Source of the DNA: Mycobacterium gordonae
GTDB lineage: Bacteria; Actinomycetota; Actinomycetes; Mycobacteriales; Mycobacteriaceae
Assembly: GCF_001417955.2 (NCBI RefSeq)
Contig: NZ_LKTM01000046.1
Location: 31,675-95,674 of the forward strand
Direction of reading: 5' to 3'
DNA length: 64,000 nucleotides
The notes beneath the pieces were generated by a model, which worked only from the letters and a program-made list of their open reading frames with translations, was not told the DNA's origin and searched no databases. Each line of letters starts with the position of its first letter. The first letter of the stretch is position 1. The position numbers and the translations under genes are program-made. Positions 31,737 to 40,201 of this stretch are shown here, piece by piece.

Positions 31737-33136
31737 CTGCTCCGACCACCGTCACGCCGGTGCCGGGCCGGCCCTCGATCCTGTTGGGCGCGTTCGACAT
31801 CGGCGGCGTGGGCTACCGTGCGCAGGAATTCTTCGTATCCGGCAGCGCCGCGTCCTACACCCCGGAGCAGCCGCCGGGCCCGGACGGCCGGTGGTGCGTA
31901 ACCGCCTCGGACACAGCCGATTACACCACCCGGGTGGTAGCCCTCACCCCCAGCGATCCCGCAGATTTCAACGGCACGGCGCTGGTCGAGTGGCTCAATG
32001 TCAGCGGGGGCATCGACGCACCGGCGGTGTGGATGATGGCCCACCGGGAGGTGATCCGGGCGGGCTACGCCTACGTGATGGTCTCGGCCCAGAAGGTCGG
32101 CGTGGACGGCGGGGTGAGCCTGCTCGGAATGGACATGTCGCTCAAGAGCCAGAACCCCAAACGCTATGCCGACCTCAGCCATCCGGGTGACGTGTTCGCC
32201 TACGACATGTTCTCGCACATCGGCGGCCTGGTCCGGGAAACCGGTGGCATCCTCGGCGATCTGAGCCCCGAACATGTTGTCGCCGTGGGCGAATCGCAAT
32301 CGGCGATGTTCCTCACCAGCTACATCAACGCTGTCGACCCGCTCGCGCGAAGCTACGACGGGTTCCTGGTGCATTCCCGGTTCGGTCCGGCCGCACCACT
32401 GCACGACGGATCCATTTTCGACGAATTGCAGTCCAGCAGTTCGCAAGCGGTGAAGTTCCGCCCCGACCTACGGGTGCCGCTCATGACCATCATCACCGAA
32501 ACCGACCTGTACGGCGCGGGGCGACAGGGCTACTACGCCGCCCGCCAGCCCGACAACGACCTACTGCGGGTGTGGGAGATCGCCGGCGCGGCGCACGCCG
32601 ACAATTACACGATCCAGGTAGCGCCCATCGACTCCGGCAGCGCGCCCATCGAGGACTTGGCGGCCGCCTACACCCCCACCGACAACCTGATGGGGCAGCA
32701 GCTCGACCATTACATCAACTTCGGGCCGCAACACCACTACGTCGTGCAGGCGGCGTTGTCGGCGCTCACCTCCTGGGTCCGCACCGGAACGGCGCCGCCC
32801 AGTGGCCCGCCGCTGCGGGTCCGCGAAGCCCCGCATCCGCAGCCGGTGCTGGATGCCCACGGCATAGCCGCCGGCGGAGTGCGCACCCCGTGGGTGGATG
32901 TGCCGGTCGCCCGCACCTCCGGCATCGCGGCCGAGGAGAGCATCATGGCGTCGATCTTCGGCACCGGCGAGCCCTTCGACGACGCCACCGTGCGGCGCCT
33001 CTACCCGGGAGGCCAGGACGAGTACCTGCGCAAGTTCGCCGCGGCGCTCGACGCCGCGATCGGATCCGGGTTCATCCTGGCGGCCGACCGCGAGGAGATC
33101 CTGCAGCTGGCCGGCGCCACCTACCCGCGGACCTGA
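31733..33136 (+). CDS. Alpha/beta-hydrolase-domain protein coupled to sigG
   Basis: 467-residue protein of the large alpha/beta-hydrolase-domain family (Abhydrolase_10 type). The nucleophile region VVAVGESQSAMFLTSYINA resembles a GxSxS elbow, and a late His segment (GAAHADNYTIQ) may complete the triad. No signal peptide is seen. It is translationally coupled to sigG by GTGA and followed by pirin four bases later. I recall no equivalent between sigG and the pirin gene in H37Rv, so it looks like an added member of the operon. The substrate is unknown. Confidence 0.82.
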
Positions 33137-33140
33137 CGCC

Positions 33141-33866
33141 GTGCCTGCCACCGTGGATATCCGGCGAGCCGCCGATCGCGGCAGCACGACCACTCCGTGG
33201 TTGCAGTCCCGGCACTCCTTCTCCTTCGGAGACCATTACGAGCCGGACAACACACATTTCGGCTTGCTGCTGGTGAACAACGACGACATCGTCGCGCCGC
33301 GAACGGGTTTCGACACCCACCCGCACCGCGACATGGAGATCGTGACGTGGGTATTGGAAGGTGAACTGGCACATCAGGATTCCACCGGAAACCAGGGAGT
33401 GATCTACCCCGGACTGGCCCAGCGCATGTCGGCCGGCAGCGGGATCCTGCATTCGGAGAAGAACGGTTCGCCCACTCGGCCAGTGCATTTCGTGCAGATG
33501 TGGGTTGTTCCGGACGAGACCGGCATCACACCGAGCTACCAACAGGACGAAATCGGCAATCAGCTGGACAACGTCGGCTGGGTCACTGTCGCGTCCGGCA
33601 TTCCGGGACGTGACGGCGCCCTCACCCTGCACAACCACGCCGCGGCGCTGCATGTCACACGGCTGCCCGCGGGCGGCTCCATTTCGCTGCCGCCGGCGCC
33701 CTACCTGCACGTATTCGCGGCGCGCGGCCACCTCACCATCGAGGAGGGCGGTGAGCTGACCCTGGGAGACGCGGCCCGTTGCACCGACGCGGACGGCCGT
33801 CGGCTCACCGCGCGGCAGCCTTCCGAAGTGCTGGTCTGGGAGATGCACGCGAAGCTGGGCGGCTGA
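33141..33866 (+). CDS. Pirin-family bicupin protein (Rv0181c homologue)
   Basis: 241-residue pirin. The N-terminal cupin carries the metal ligands in HPHRDMEIVTWVLEGE and ILHSEKNG, as expected for Fe-binding pirins; RRAADRGSTTTPWLQSRHSF is the family N-terminus. Some pirins have quercetin dioxygenase activity or act as redox-dependent transcription co-regulators. GTG at 33141 is four bases after the preceding stop, so co-expression with sigG is likely. Confidence 0.9.
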   Translation: MPATVDIRRAADRGSTTTPWLQSRHSFSFGDHYEPDNTHFGLLLVNNDDIVAPRTGFDTHPHRDMEIVTWVLEGELAHQDSTGNQGVIYPGLAQRMSAGSGILHSEKNGSPTRPVHFVQMWVVPDETGITPSYQQDEIGNQLDNVGWVTVASGIPGRDGALTLHNHAAALHVTRLPAGGSISLPPAPYLHVFAARGHLTIEEGGELTLGDAARCTDADGRRLTARQPSEVLVWEMHAKLGG

Positions 33867-33904
33867 CCGACACATTAGAGTGGGCTCGACAGACAGGAGC
33901 TCCC

Positions 33905-35359
33905 ATGTCTCAGAAGCAGCCCCGCCACGCAGCACCCAAGCCGAACCGGAACACCCGGCAACTTCGTAAGGTGCGGTTCTGGCTGGCGCCGATCCTGATC
34001 ACGCTTGCCCTCATGTCGGCGCTCTCGGCGCTGTACCTGGGCGGCATTCTGAATCCGACCACCAACCTTCGCCAATTCCCGATCGCGGTGGTCAACCAGG
34101 ACGCCGGACCCTACGGCAAGCAGATCACCGACGGCGTGGTGGCCGGCCTGGACAAGGAGAAGTTCGACGTCCGGGTGGTCTCCGCAGCCGAGGCCAAGCA
34201 ACTGCTGGACCGGGCGCAACTCTACGGCGAGATGGTGATTCCGCCGGGGTTCTCGTCAAAGCTGCGCGACCTCGGGGAAAGCGCGGTGAGCGCCAACCGT
34301 GCCGAACGGCCGACCATCACGATCTCCACCAACCCGCGGGCGGGCACATTGGGCTCCAGCATCGCCGGTCAAACCCTGAACCAGGCCGCCTCGATCGCGA
34401 ACAGCAAAGTCGGCGAACGACTTTCGGCCGATGTGGCGGCGCAGACCGGCGGTGCGCCACTGGCCGGCGCTTCGGTGCTGGCCCTGAACAGTCCGATCGA
34501 CATCAAGTCGACGGTGTACAACCCGCTGCCCAACGGCACCGGAAATGGGTTGTCGGCCTTCTACTATGCGCTGTTGTTGTTGCTGGCGGGCTTCACCGGC
34601 AGCATCGTGGTGAGCACTCTGGTCGACTCGATGCTGGGTTATGTGCCAGCCGAATTCGGCCCGGTCTACCGCTTCGCCGAGCAGGTCAACATCTCGCGAT
34701 TCCGCACGCTGTTGGTCAAGTGGGGGCTGATGGTGATCCTGGCGCTGGCGACGTCGGGTGTGTACATGGCCATAGCCCACGGGTTGGGGATGCCCATCAC
34801 ACTGGGATGGCAGCTGTGGGCCTTCGGGGTCTTCGCGATCAGCGCGGTGGGCATCACCTCGAGTTCGCTGATCGCGATCCTCGGCTCGATGGGTCTGCTG
34901 TTCAGCATGCTGGTATTCGTGATCCTCGGCTTGCCGTCGGCCGGCGCGACGGTGCCGCTGGAGGCGGTACCGCCCTTCTTCCGTTGGCTGGCCGAGTTCG
35001 AGCCCATGCACCAGGTTTTCCTCGGAGTGCGCTCACTGCTCTATCTCAACGGGCATGGGGATGCCGGATTGCGCCAGGCGTTGATCATGACCGGTATCGG
35101 CCTGCTGATCGGGCTGTTGCTCGGCGGCATCATCACCCGCATGTACGACCGCAAGGGCTTCCACCGGATTCCCGGCGCGATCGAACATGCCATCGCCGCC
35201 GAGCACCAGGCCCACCACCAACGCGAGAAGGCACGCGAAGCCGTCAGCGAGACGGCAGTCGAACCCGAGGCGTCAACCGAGCCGGCACCCCAGGACGAGG
35301 AGCCCGAGCTGGCACCGAAGCCCGAGCCTGCCTCTGAAAGTGCAAGCGGGCAAACGTAA
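33905..35359 (+). CDS. YhgE/Pip-like ABC-2-type membrane protein (Rv0180c homologue)
   Basis: 484-residue membrane protein. An N-terminal helix (residues 25-48) leads to a roughly 150-residue extracellular YhgE/Pip-like domain with VVNQDAGPYGKQITDG. Five C-terminal helices of the ABC-2 permease type follow (from about residue 215), and the protein ends in an acidic Pro/Glu tail. The ATG at 33905 has AGGAG at 33895-33899. It ends the likely sigG, hydrolase and pirin transcript, 38 bases after pirin. Proteins with this layout act in export or phage reception; the substrate is not known. Confidence 0.85.
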   Translation: MSQKQPRHAAPKPNRNTRQLRKVRFWLAPILITLALMSALSALYLGGILNPTTNLRQFPIAVVNQDAGPYGKQITDGVVAGLDKEKFDVRVVSAAEAKQLLDRAQLYGEMVIPPGFSSKLRDLGESAVSANRAERPTITISTNPRAGTLGSSIAGQTLNQAASIANSKVGERLSADVAAQTGGAPLAGASVLALNSPIDIKSTVYNPLPNGTGNGLSAFYYALLLLLAGFTGSIVVSTLVDSMLGYVPAEFGPVYRFAEQVNISRFRTLLVKWGLMVILALATSGVYMAIAHGLGMPITLGWQLWAFGVFAISAVGITSSSLIAILGSMGLLFSMLVFVILGLPSAGATVPLEAVPPFFRWLAEFEPMHQVFLGVRSLLYLNGHGDAGLRQALIMTGIGLLIGLLLGGIITRMYDRKGFHRIPGAIEHAIAAEHQAHHQREKAREAVSETAVEPEASTEPAPQDEEPELAPKPEPASESASGQT

Positions 35360-35398
35360 TTCGAATGCGCCCGGACCGTCATCCCACTGTTACTAAAG

Positions 35399-35427
35399 TT
35401 GACAGTGTGACGGATGTGGCTGATCCT
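35399..35427 (+). promoter_or_regulatory. Candidate promoter for lprO
   Basis: TTGACA at 35399-35404 is a perfect -35 hexamer and is followed after 17 bases by GATCCT (35422-35427), a poor -10. The pair ends 41 bases before the lprO start. Confidence 0.35.
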
Positions 35428-35468
35428 GGGAGAGTTGCTTCCCCGGATATTGGCCGAAAGGGCTTCTC

Positions 35469-36551
35469 GTGCCGACGCCAGCTGCCGTCCTGCGCAGACT
35501 CACGGCAAGCTGTGCCGCGCTGGCGTCATGCGTCGCACTGGCGAGCACCACGGGCCAGCCGGTAGCGCGCGCCGCCGATGCGCGTGAACTGCTGGAGCAG
35601 GCGATCGCCAACACCAAGGGCTCGTATCTGGTCTACAACTTCGGCGGTGGACACTCCATGCCGCTGTTGGACGGCGCCGGCCACGCCTACGAAATGAACA
35701 ACGGCGGCCACCTGATGATCATCAAACAGGCGTCGAGCCGACTGCAGCCGCACCTGCTGGTGGACAGCCACCAGGGTGACCAGGCGCGCTGCGAGAACAA
35801 TGCCGGTGCGCGCACCAGTGAGGGCCTGATGCAGGCGTCCGAGGTCTACGCCCCGCTGCAGGCGTGGCAGCGCATGGGCCAGCCGACCATCGCGATCAAC
35901 GCCAACTTCTTCGACGTCCGCGGCCAGAAGGCCGGTTCGTGGCGCGACACCGGGTGCAGCTCACCGCTGGGCGCCTTCGTGGACAACACCCGGGGCCAGG
36001 GCCGCGCCAACCAGGCCGTCACCGGCACCGTCGCCTACCCCGGCAAGCAGGGCCTGTCCGGGGGCGACGAATCCTGGACGTCGTTGACGACGATGATCCT
36101 GCCGGCCGGTGGTGCGCCATATGTGCTGCGGCCCAAGGGTAGAGAGGACTATGACCTGGCCACGCCGGTGATCGCCGACCTGCTGAACAAGAACGCGAAA
36201 TTCGTGGCGGTGGCCGGCATCGGGCTCCTGTCGCCCGGCAACACCGCGCAGTTGCACGACGGCGGTCCCAGCGCGGCACGCACCGCCCTGGCCTACTCGA
36301 AGCAGAAAGACGAGATGTACATCTTCGAGGGCGGCAGCTACACCCCGGACAACATTCAGGACCTCTTCCGCGGCCTGGGCAGCGACACCGCGATCCTGCT
36401 CGACGGCGGCGGCTCGTCGGCGATCGTGTTGCGCCGCGACACCGGGGGCATGTGGGCCGGGGCGGGATCGCCGAAGGGCTCGTGCGACACCCGGCAGGTG
36501 CTCTGCGACTCCCACGAGCGGGCGCTGCCCAGCTGGCTCGCCTTCAACTAG
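35469..36551 (+). CDS. lprO: Putative lipoprotein LprO with phosphodiester glycosidase (NAGPA-like) domain
   Basis: 360-residue exported protein. The lipobox LASC gives a lipid-attached Cys21 after a short signal peptide. The mature region carries NAGPA/DUF2233 motifs: TIAINANFFDVRG, a Cys pair near SWRDTGCSSPLG, and the catalytic-type TAILLDGGGSSAIVLRR close to the C-terminus. This family removes sugars linked by phosphodiester bonds. GTG at 35469 is the track-independent best start. Its stop overlaps the convergent DUF1275 gene by eight bases. Its biological substrate in the cell wall is unknown. Confidence 0.85.
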   Translation: MPTPAAVLRRLTASCAALASCVALASTTGQPVARAADARELLEQAIANTKGSYLVYNFGGGHSMPLLDGAGHAYEMNNGGHLMIIKQASSRLQPHLLVDSHQGDQARCENNAGARTSEGLMQASEVYAPLQAWQRMGQPTIAINANFFDVRGQKAGSWRDTGCSSPLGAFVDNTRGQGRANQAVTGTVAYPGKQGLSGGDESWTSLTTMILPAGGAPYVLRPKGREDYDLATPVIADLLNKNAKFVAVAGIGLLSPGNTAQLHDGGPSAARTALAYSKQKDEMYIFEGGSYTPDNIQDLFRGLGSDTAILLDGGGSSAIVLRRDTGGMWAGAGSPKGSCDTRQVLCDSHERALPSWLAFN

Positions 36552-37224
36552 TGGGCTCGGGCCCGAACCGGAAGATCAGCAGGCTGACGGCGATCACGGC
36601 GGCCGCCAGGCAGAGCACCGGCGCCACCGCCACCCGGGTGATCGTCGCCCCCACCGTCGCCCCGATGCCCATCGTCAAAACCACGCCGTAGCGCAGCTTT
36701 TCGCGATCGGCGGTGCCGCCGGCCAGGCGGCTGTCGAAACCGAGTCCGACGATCGTCGACGTCAGCACCGTGGTGGTGAGTTCCTGGATGCCGAACTGGC
36801 GTGCGCTGGAGTGCTGCAGGCCGAAGACGATGGCCATGCCGCCGATCAGCAGCAGCTTGGTGTTGTCGTTGTAGCGGCAGACACCCGCGCCGGCCAGGAT
36901 CGAGAGGACGGTCAGCAGCACCACCTCGATGCCCAACGACAAGGTGATCCAGGGCCGGACCCGGACCCCGAAGTGGCGCATCAGGCGGCCGCCCAGGATC
37001 GTGCCGGCGACGAAGGTCGGGAAGGCGACGACGACGGCGGTCAGGTCGACGGTGGATCGCGGCGCGAACCAGAAGCCGAAGAAAATGACGTTGCCCGTCA
37101 TGTTGGCGACGAACACATGTCCGAGCTTCAGGACCGCGATGGCGTCGGCCAGGCCCGTCGCGAACGTCAGCAACAGCAACGCCGTGACGGTCGAACGTTC
37201 GGAGACCGGAGAGATGACGGCCAT
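36544..37224 (-). CDS. DUF1275 (YoaK) membrane protein
   Basis: 226-residue integral membrane protein with about six hydrophobic segments and the family signatures GLADAIAVLKLGHVFVANMTGN near the N-terminus and GLQHSSARQFGIQELTTTVLT in the middle. DUF1275 proteins are of unknown function. I recall no copy at this place in H37Rv, so it looks like an insertion between lprO and the Mce-associated genes. Ten bases separate its start from the Rv0178 homologue's stop. Confidence 0.85.
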   Translation of the reverse strand: MAVISPVSERSTVTALLLLTFATGLADAIAVLKLGHVFVANMTGNVIFFGFWFAPRSTVDLTAVVVAFPTFVAGTILGGRLMRHFGVRVRPWITLSLGIEVVLLTVLSILAGAGVCRYNDNTKLLLIGGMAIVFGLQHSSARQFGIQELTTTVLTSTIVGLGFDSRLAGGTADREKLRYGVVLTMGIGATVGATITRVAVAPVLCLAAAVIAVSLLIFRFGPEPTS

Positions 37225-37234
37225 GGCGGGCGCG

Positions 37235-38008
37235 CTACAGCTGCGGCGTCACATCCAGCGAGGTGATGGTGGTCATCCGCGTGACCAGCCAGCGATCGCC
37301 CTCGCGTTTCATCGACATCCGATAGGACAGGTACTGCAGCGACGGGATGTTCTTCTTCAGCGGGGTGGTCGCGGTGGTGTTGGTGTAGACGATCACGGTC
37401 GCGTTCGGGCCTTCGAGTGATTCGACCGCCACGCCGGTGACCTCGGTGGAGTTGGTGATTTTCAGTTGCTTGTTGGGCCCGACGACCTTCTCCTCGACGA
37501 ACTTGCGGTACTGCGCGCCGAAGTCGCCGGTGAGGTACCTGCCCGCGCGGTCGGCGAGGGTGTCCATGTTCTCCGGGGTGTAGCTCCACAGCGTGGTGAT
37601 CGCGTTGGCCGCGGCCCGGGCCACCTTGACCTTGACTTCGATGGTGGCCCGCTCGGCCAGGTAGGGCTGCACCATCGCGGCCGCGAATGCCGAGGACCCG
37701 ACGAACAACGCCGCCACCAGGGCGATGACCACCGCGGCCACCCGGCCGGGGCGACGCTTCCGCTGTTTCTTCTGCTTCTTCTGCTTGACCGGCTTGACCG
37801 GCTTGGCTTGGGTCTCGCCCGGCTCGGCGCTGTCGGCCGGCTCGGCCTCGGAGTCCGCCCCGTCCGCTTCCGGCGAATCACCCTCAGCCGCATCGGTTTC
37901 CGTCACCGGCGCGGCGGCCTCGACGGTTTCGGCCTGGGAGTCCGCGGCCTCGGATTCGTCCCGGGCCTCGTCGGTCAGATCACCTGCTGCAGGTTGCTGA
38001 TCTTCCAC
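37235..38008 (-). CDS. Mce1-associated membrane protein (Rv0178 homologue)
   Basis: 257-residue protein: an acidic, Ala/Glu-rich N-terminus of about 75 residues, a basic Lys/Arg run (KQKKQKKQRKRRPGR), one membrane helix (VAAVVIALVAALFVGSSAF), and a periplasmic Mce-associated domain ending in WLVTRMTTITSLDV. GTG at 38008 is preferred because GGAAGGG lies five bases ahead, although this overlaps the previous gene by 34 bases. It is the last gene of the mce1 operon. In M. tuberculosis such proteins help the Mce1 importer's stability. Confidence 0.88.
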   Translation of the reverse strand: MEDQQPAAGDLTDEARDESEAADSQAETVEAAAPVTETDAAEGDSPEADGADSEAEPADSAEPGETQAKPVKPVKQKKQKKQRKRRPGRVAAVVIALVAALFVGSSAFAAAMVQPYLAERATIEVKVKVARAAANAITTLWSYTPENMDTLADRAGRYLTGDFGAQYRKFVEEKVVGPNKQLKITNSTEVTGVAVESLEGPNATVIVYTNTTATTPLKKNIPSLQYLSYRMSMKREGDRWLVTRMTTITSLDVTPQL

Positions 38009-38526
38009 TGATTCCCTTCCTGCGTAGCGGTCGCCGACCAACGGTTGGTGTTCTCGAAGACCTGTTTTCCGTCCGGCGACTTGGAGGTGACGTCGGTGGC
38101 CACCAACACGGTGACGCTGCCGTCGTCGTTCCAGCGTTCCACGCCGGCTTCCAGCACCGTCCCGGTGGACCGTTCCGCGCGGGCGACCTGGAACAGGATT
38201 TCGTTGGCCTTGTCGGTGTACTGCTTGGCGAAGTCACCCGTCGCCTGGGCCATCACCCGTTCGATGTACTCGTTGGCGTGGAACGGGTCGATAGAGGTGA
38301 AGCCCGTCATGAACCACTTGACGTAGTTGACGGCCTGGGTTTCCCGCTCCGCAACATGGTCGCGGGATTGATGGTCGACGAGCATGAACGTCGACAACGC
38401 GATCGCCGCCACCATCACCACCGATGCGATCGAGGACACCACCGGCAGCGCCCACCGCCGCGGCGGGATGGACTGCGGGACGAGCAGCGGCTCCTCGCCG
38501 GGTTCGAACTTGCGCCGGGGACTCAT
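37975..38526 (-). CDS. Mce1-associated membrane protein (Rv0177 homologue)
   Basis: 183-residue protein with one N-terminal membrane helix (residues 26-48, WALPVVSSIASVVMVAAIAL) and a periplasmic domain with the Mce-associated SnoaL-like pattern (AVNYVKWFMTGF, SVTVLVATDV, WKISNLQQVI). The ATG overlaps the upstream stop as ATGA. It is a predicted accessory subunit of the Mce1 complex. Confidence 0.9.
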   Translation of the reverse strand: MSPRRKFEPGEEPLLVPQSIPPRRWALPVVSSIASVVMVAAIALSTFMLVDHQSRDHVAERETQAVNYVKWFMTGFTSIDPFHANEYIERVMAQATGDFAKQYTDKANEILFQVARAERSTGTVLEAGVERWNDDGSVTVLVATDVTSKSPDGKQVFENTNRWSATATQEGNQWKISNLQQVI

Positions 38527-39494
38527 TTGCCTTCACCCGCTGGTTTCGGCTTGGCCAGCACCGTGAGGTTGTCGACGAGCCAGTGGCCGTCGCCGCTCTT
38601 CACGAACTTCACCCTGACGCTGGCGGTGATGTAGCGGGTTTCCGGCCCATCGCCGCGGCGGCCCTGCAGGAACAGCAGCATCGTCGCGGTGTCCGGGGTG
38701 GCATCCAATACCGAGTTCGTGGAACCCCAGTACTCGTTGATGACGGGCTGGCCCTTCTGCACCGCCTCCTGCTGGGCGGCCAGCTCACGGCGATATCGGT
38801 CGGTGGTCAGGTTCAGGGCACGGGCGAAATCGTCCTTCAGGTTCTTCGGGTCGTACGTCAGCATCTGGGCGACGATCTTGGGACCCTGCGTCGAGATCTC
38901 CGCGCGGGTCCGGTCAGTGGCCTGGGCCCGGGCGTAGACCACCCCGTAGCCCACGCCGGCACCGCCCAGACACAGCAGCGCCGCGACAGCCAGCGCCACC
39001 GCCGTCCACTGCCGTACCTTCTCGGCCCGCTCGTGAGGTACGACGCGCAGCACCTCGGTGCGCAGCAGCATGTCGGCGAAGGTGCGGCGCTGCGAATCCC
39101 ACAGCGGCCAGAACCAGCCCACCAACAGCGCGGCGGTGTCGATCAGGTGTGCCAGGTCGCGTAACAGCAGCCACCACGGGCTGATTTCTTTCCCGTCGCG
39201 CCGAGTGACGGCGATGCCGAACTGTGCGCGTCCCAGACTCCAGCCGGTCACCGTCGGCAGCAACAGCCGGTTGACCAGCACCGCCAGGACAGCGAGGGCG
39301 CACACGACCATGCACACCCACCACCACGCGCGGTACGGCGGCAGCGTGAACGAAACCAGCGCCATGGTGGTTGCCACGGCCAGTCCGGCCAGCACGTCGA
39401 CGGCAAACGCCGCAACGCGCACATGCCAAGGCGCCAAGGCCTTCTCGGGTAAGTCCTGGGCGGCGGTCCGGGTCTTTTCGACCACCACCGTCAC
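38523..39494 (-). CDS. RDD-domain Mce1-associated membrane protein (Rv0176 homologue)
   Basis: 323-residue fusion-like protein: an RDD domain with three membrane helices in residues 20-140 (APWHVRVAAFAVDVL with the Arg and the Asp pair, TGWSLGRAQFGI, RRTFADMLLRTEVL) followed by another helix (residues 160-185) and a periplasmic Mce-associated domain ending WLVDNLTVLAKPK. GTG at 39494 overlaps the Rv0175 stop as GTGA, which rules out the longer frame. RDD proteins may mediate ion or small-molecule transport; here the role is probably Mce1 assembly. Confidence 0.89.
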   Translation of the reverse strand: MTVVVEKTRTAAQDLPEKALAPWHVRVAAFAVDVLAGLAVATTMALVSFTLPPYRAWWWVCMVVCALAVLAVLVNRLLLPTVTGWSLGRAQFGIAVTRRDGKEISPWWLLLRDLAHLIDTAALLVGWFWPLWDSQRRTFADMLLRTEVLRVVPHERAEKVRQWTAVALAVAALLCLGGAGVGYGVVYARAQATDRTRAEISTQGPKIVAQMLTYDPKNLKDDFARALNLTTDRYRRELAAQQEAVQKGQPVINEYWGSTNSVLDATPDTATMLLFLQGRRGDGPETRYITASVRVKFVKSGDGHWLVDNLTVLAKPKPAGEGK

Positions 39495-40201
39495 TTCGTC
39501 ACCTGGTCGAGCTTGGAGATCTTGTAGGTCCCCTCGGTCGGCGCCATCCGCACCCGCAGGCGGTAACCGGTCTCCTGGTTCTGCTGCTGGTCGTTGGAGA
39601 CGTTGATGCGCAGGGCGATGAGGACGTCGACCGAGCCGTCGGGATTGTTGCGCTCGACGGCCGCCCGCATGTCGGACACCTTCAGGTGCACGTTGGCAGC
39701 CTGGTACGCCTGCACCAGCATGCTGCTGTAGAGCAGTGCCTGGGTGCGGTACTGGTCGGTGCCGCAGTCGACGATCTTCTGTTCGCTGGCCGCCATGCTG
39801 CTGATGTCCGGCGCCTGCGTCGCGGCGACGCAATCCTTGGCCACGCTCAGTGCCGCAGCGTCGTTGCGCTGCAACGCCGCGATGTCCTGGTGAGACCTCA
39901 AGGCGTAATAGCCGCCGCCCGCGATGGCGCCCGCCATGATCAGCAGGACCGCCGCGATCCCGACCACCCAGGCCCGGCCAACCCGGGATTTACCCCGTTC
40001 GACGGCAGGTTCACCTGCGGTCTCGAGGTTGGAAGGGTCGGCTCCGGCCTCGGATTCCTGGGAATCCTCGTCCGTAACCTCGGCGTCAGTCGGGTCGGCT
40101 CCGGCCTCGGATTCCTGCGAATCCTCGGTCAGGACATCCGTGCCCTGCGAATCGTCCTCGTTGATGGGGTTCAGCCGGCTGGTGCCAGCATCTCCTTCCA
40201 T
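39491..40201 (-). CDS. Mce1-associated membrane protein (Rv0175 homologue)
   Basis: 236-residue protein. The acidic N-terminal 70 residues contain two copies of EDSQESEAGADP. One membrane helix (residues 76-100, AWVVGIAAVLLIMAGAIAGG) leads to the periplasmic Mce-associated domain (SHQDIAALQRND, YRLRVRMAPTEG). The start overlaps the end of mce1F by 31 bases, so translation is probably coupled. It is expected to contribute to the Mce1 lipid importer. Confidence 0.89.
   Translation of the reverse strand: MEGDAGTSRLNPINEDDSQGTDVLTEDSQESEAGADPTDAEVTDEDSQESEAGADPSNLETAGEPAVERGKSRVGRAWVVGIAAVLLIMAGAIAGGGYYALRSHQDIAALQRNDAAALSVAKDCVAATQAPDISSMAASEQKIVDCGTDQYRTQALLYSSMLVQAYQAANVHLKVSDMRAAVERNNPDGSVDVLIALRINVSNDQQQNQETGYRLRVRMAPTEGTYKISKLDQVTK
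40034..40126. repeat. Internal duplication in the Rv0175 homologue
   Basis: Two copies of a 36-base unit (40091-40126 and 40034-40069), 57 bases apart, encode EDSQESEAGADP at residues 26-37 and 45-56. The in-frame spacing suggests a recent duplication inside the acidic tail. Confidence 0.8.
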
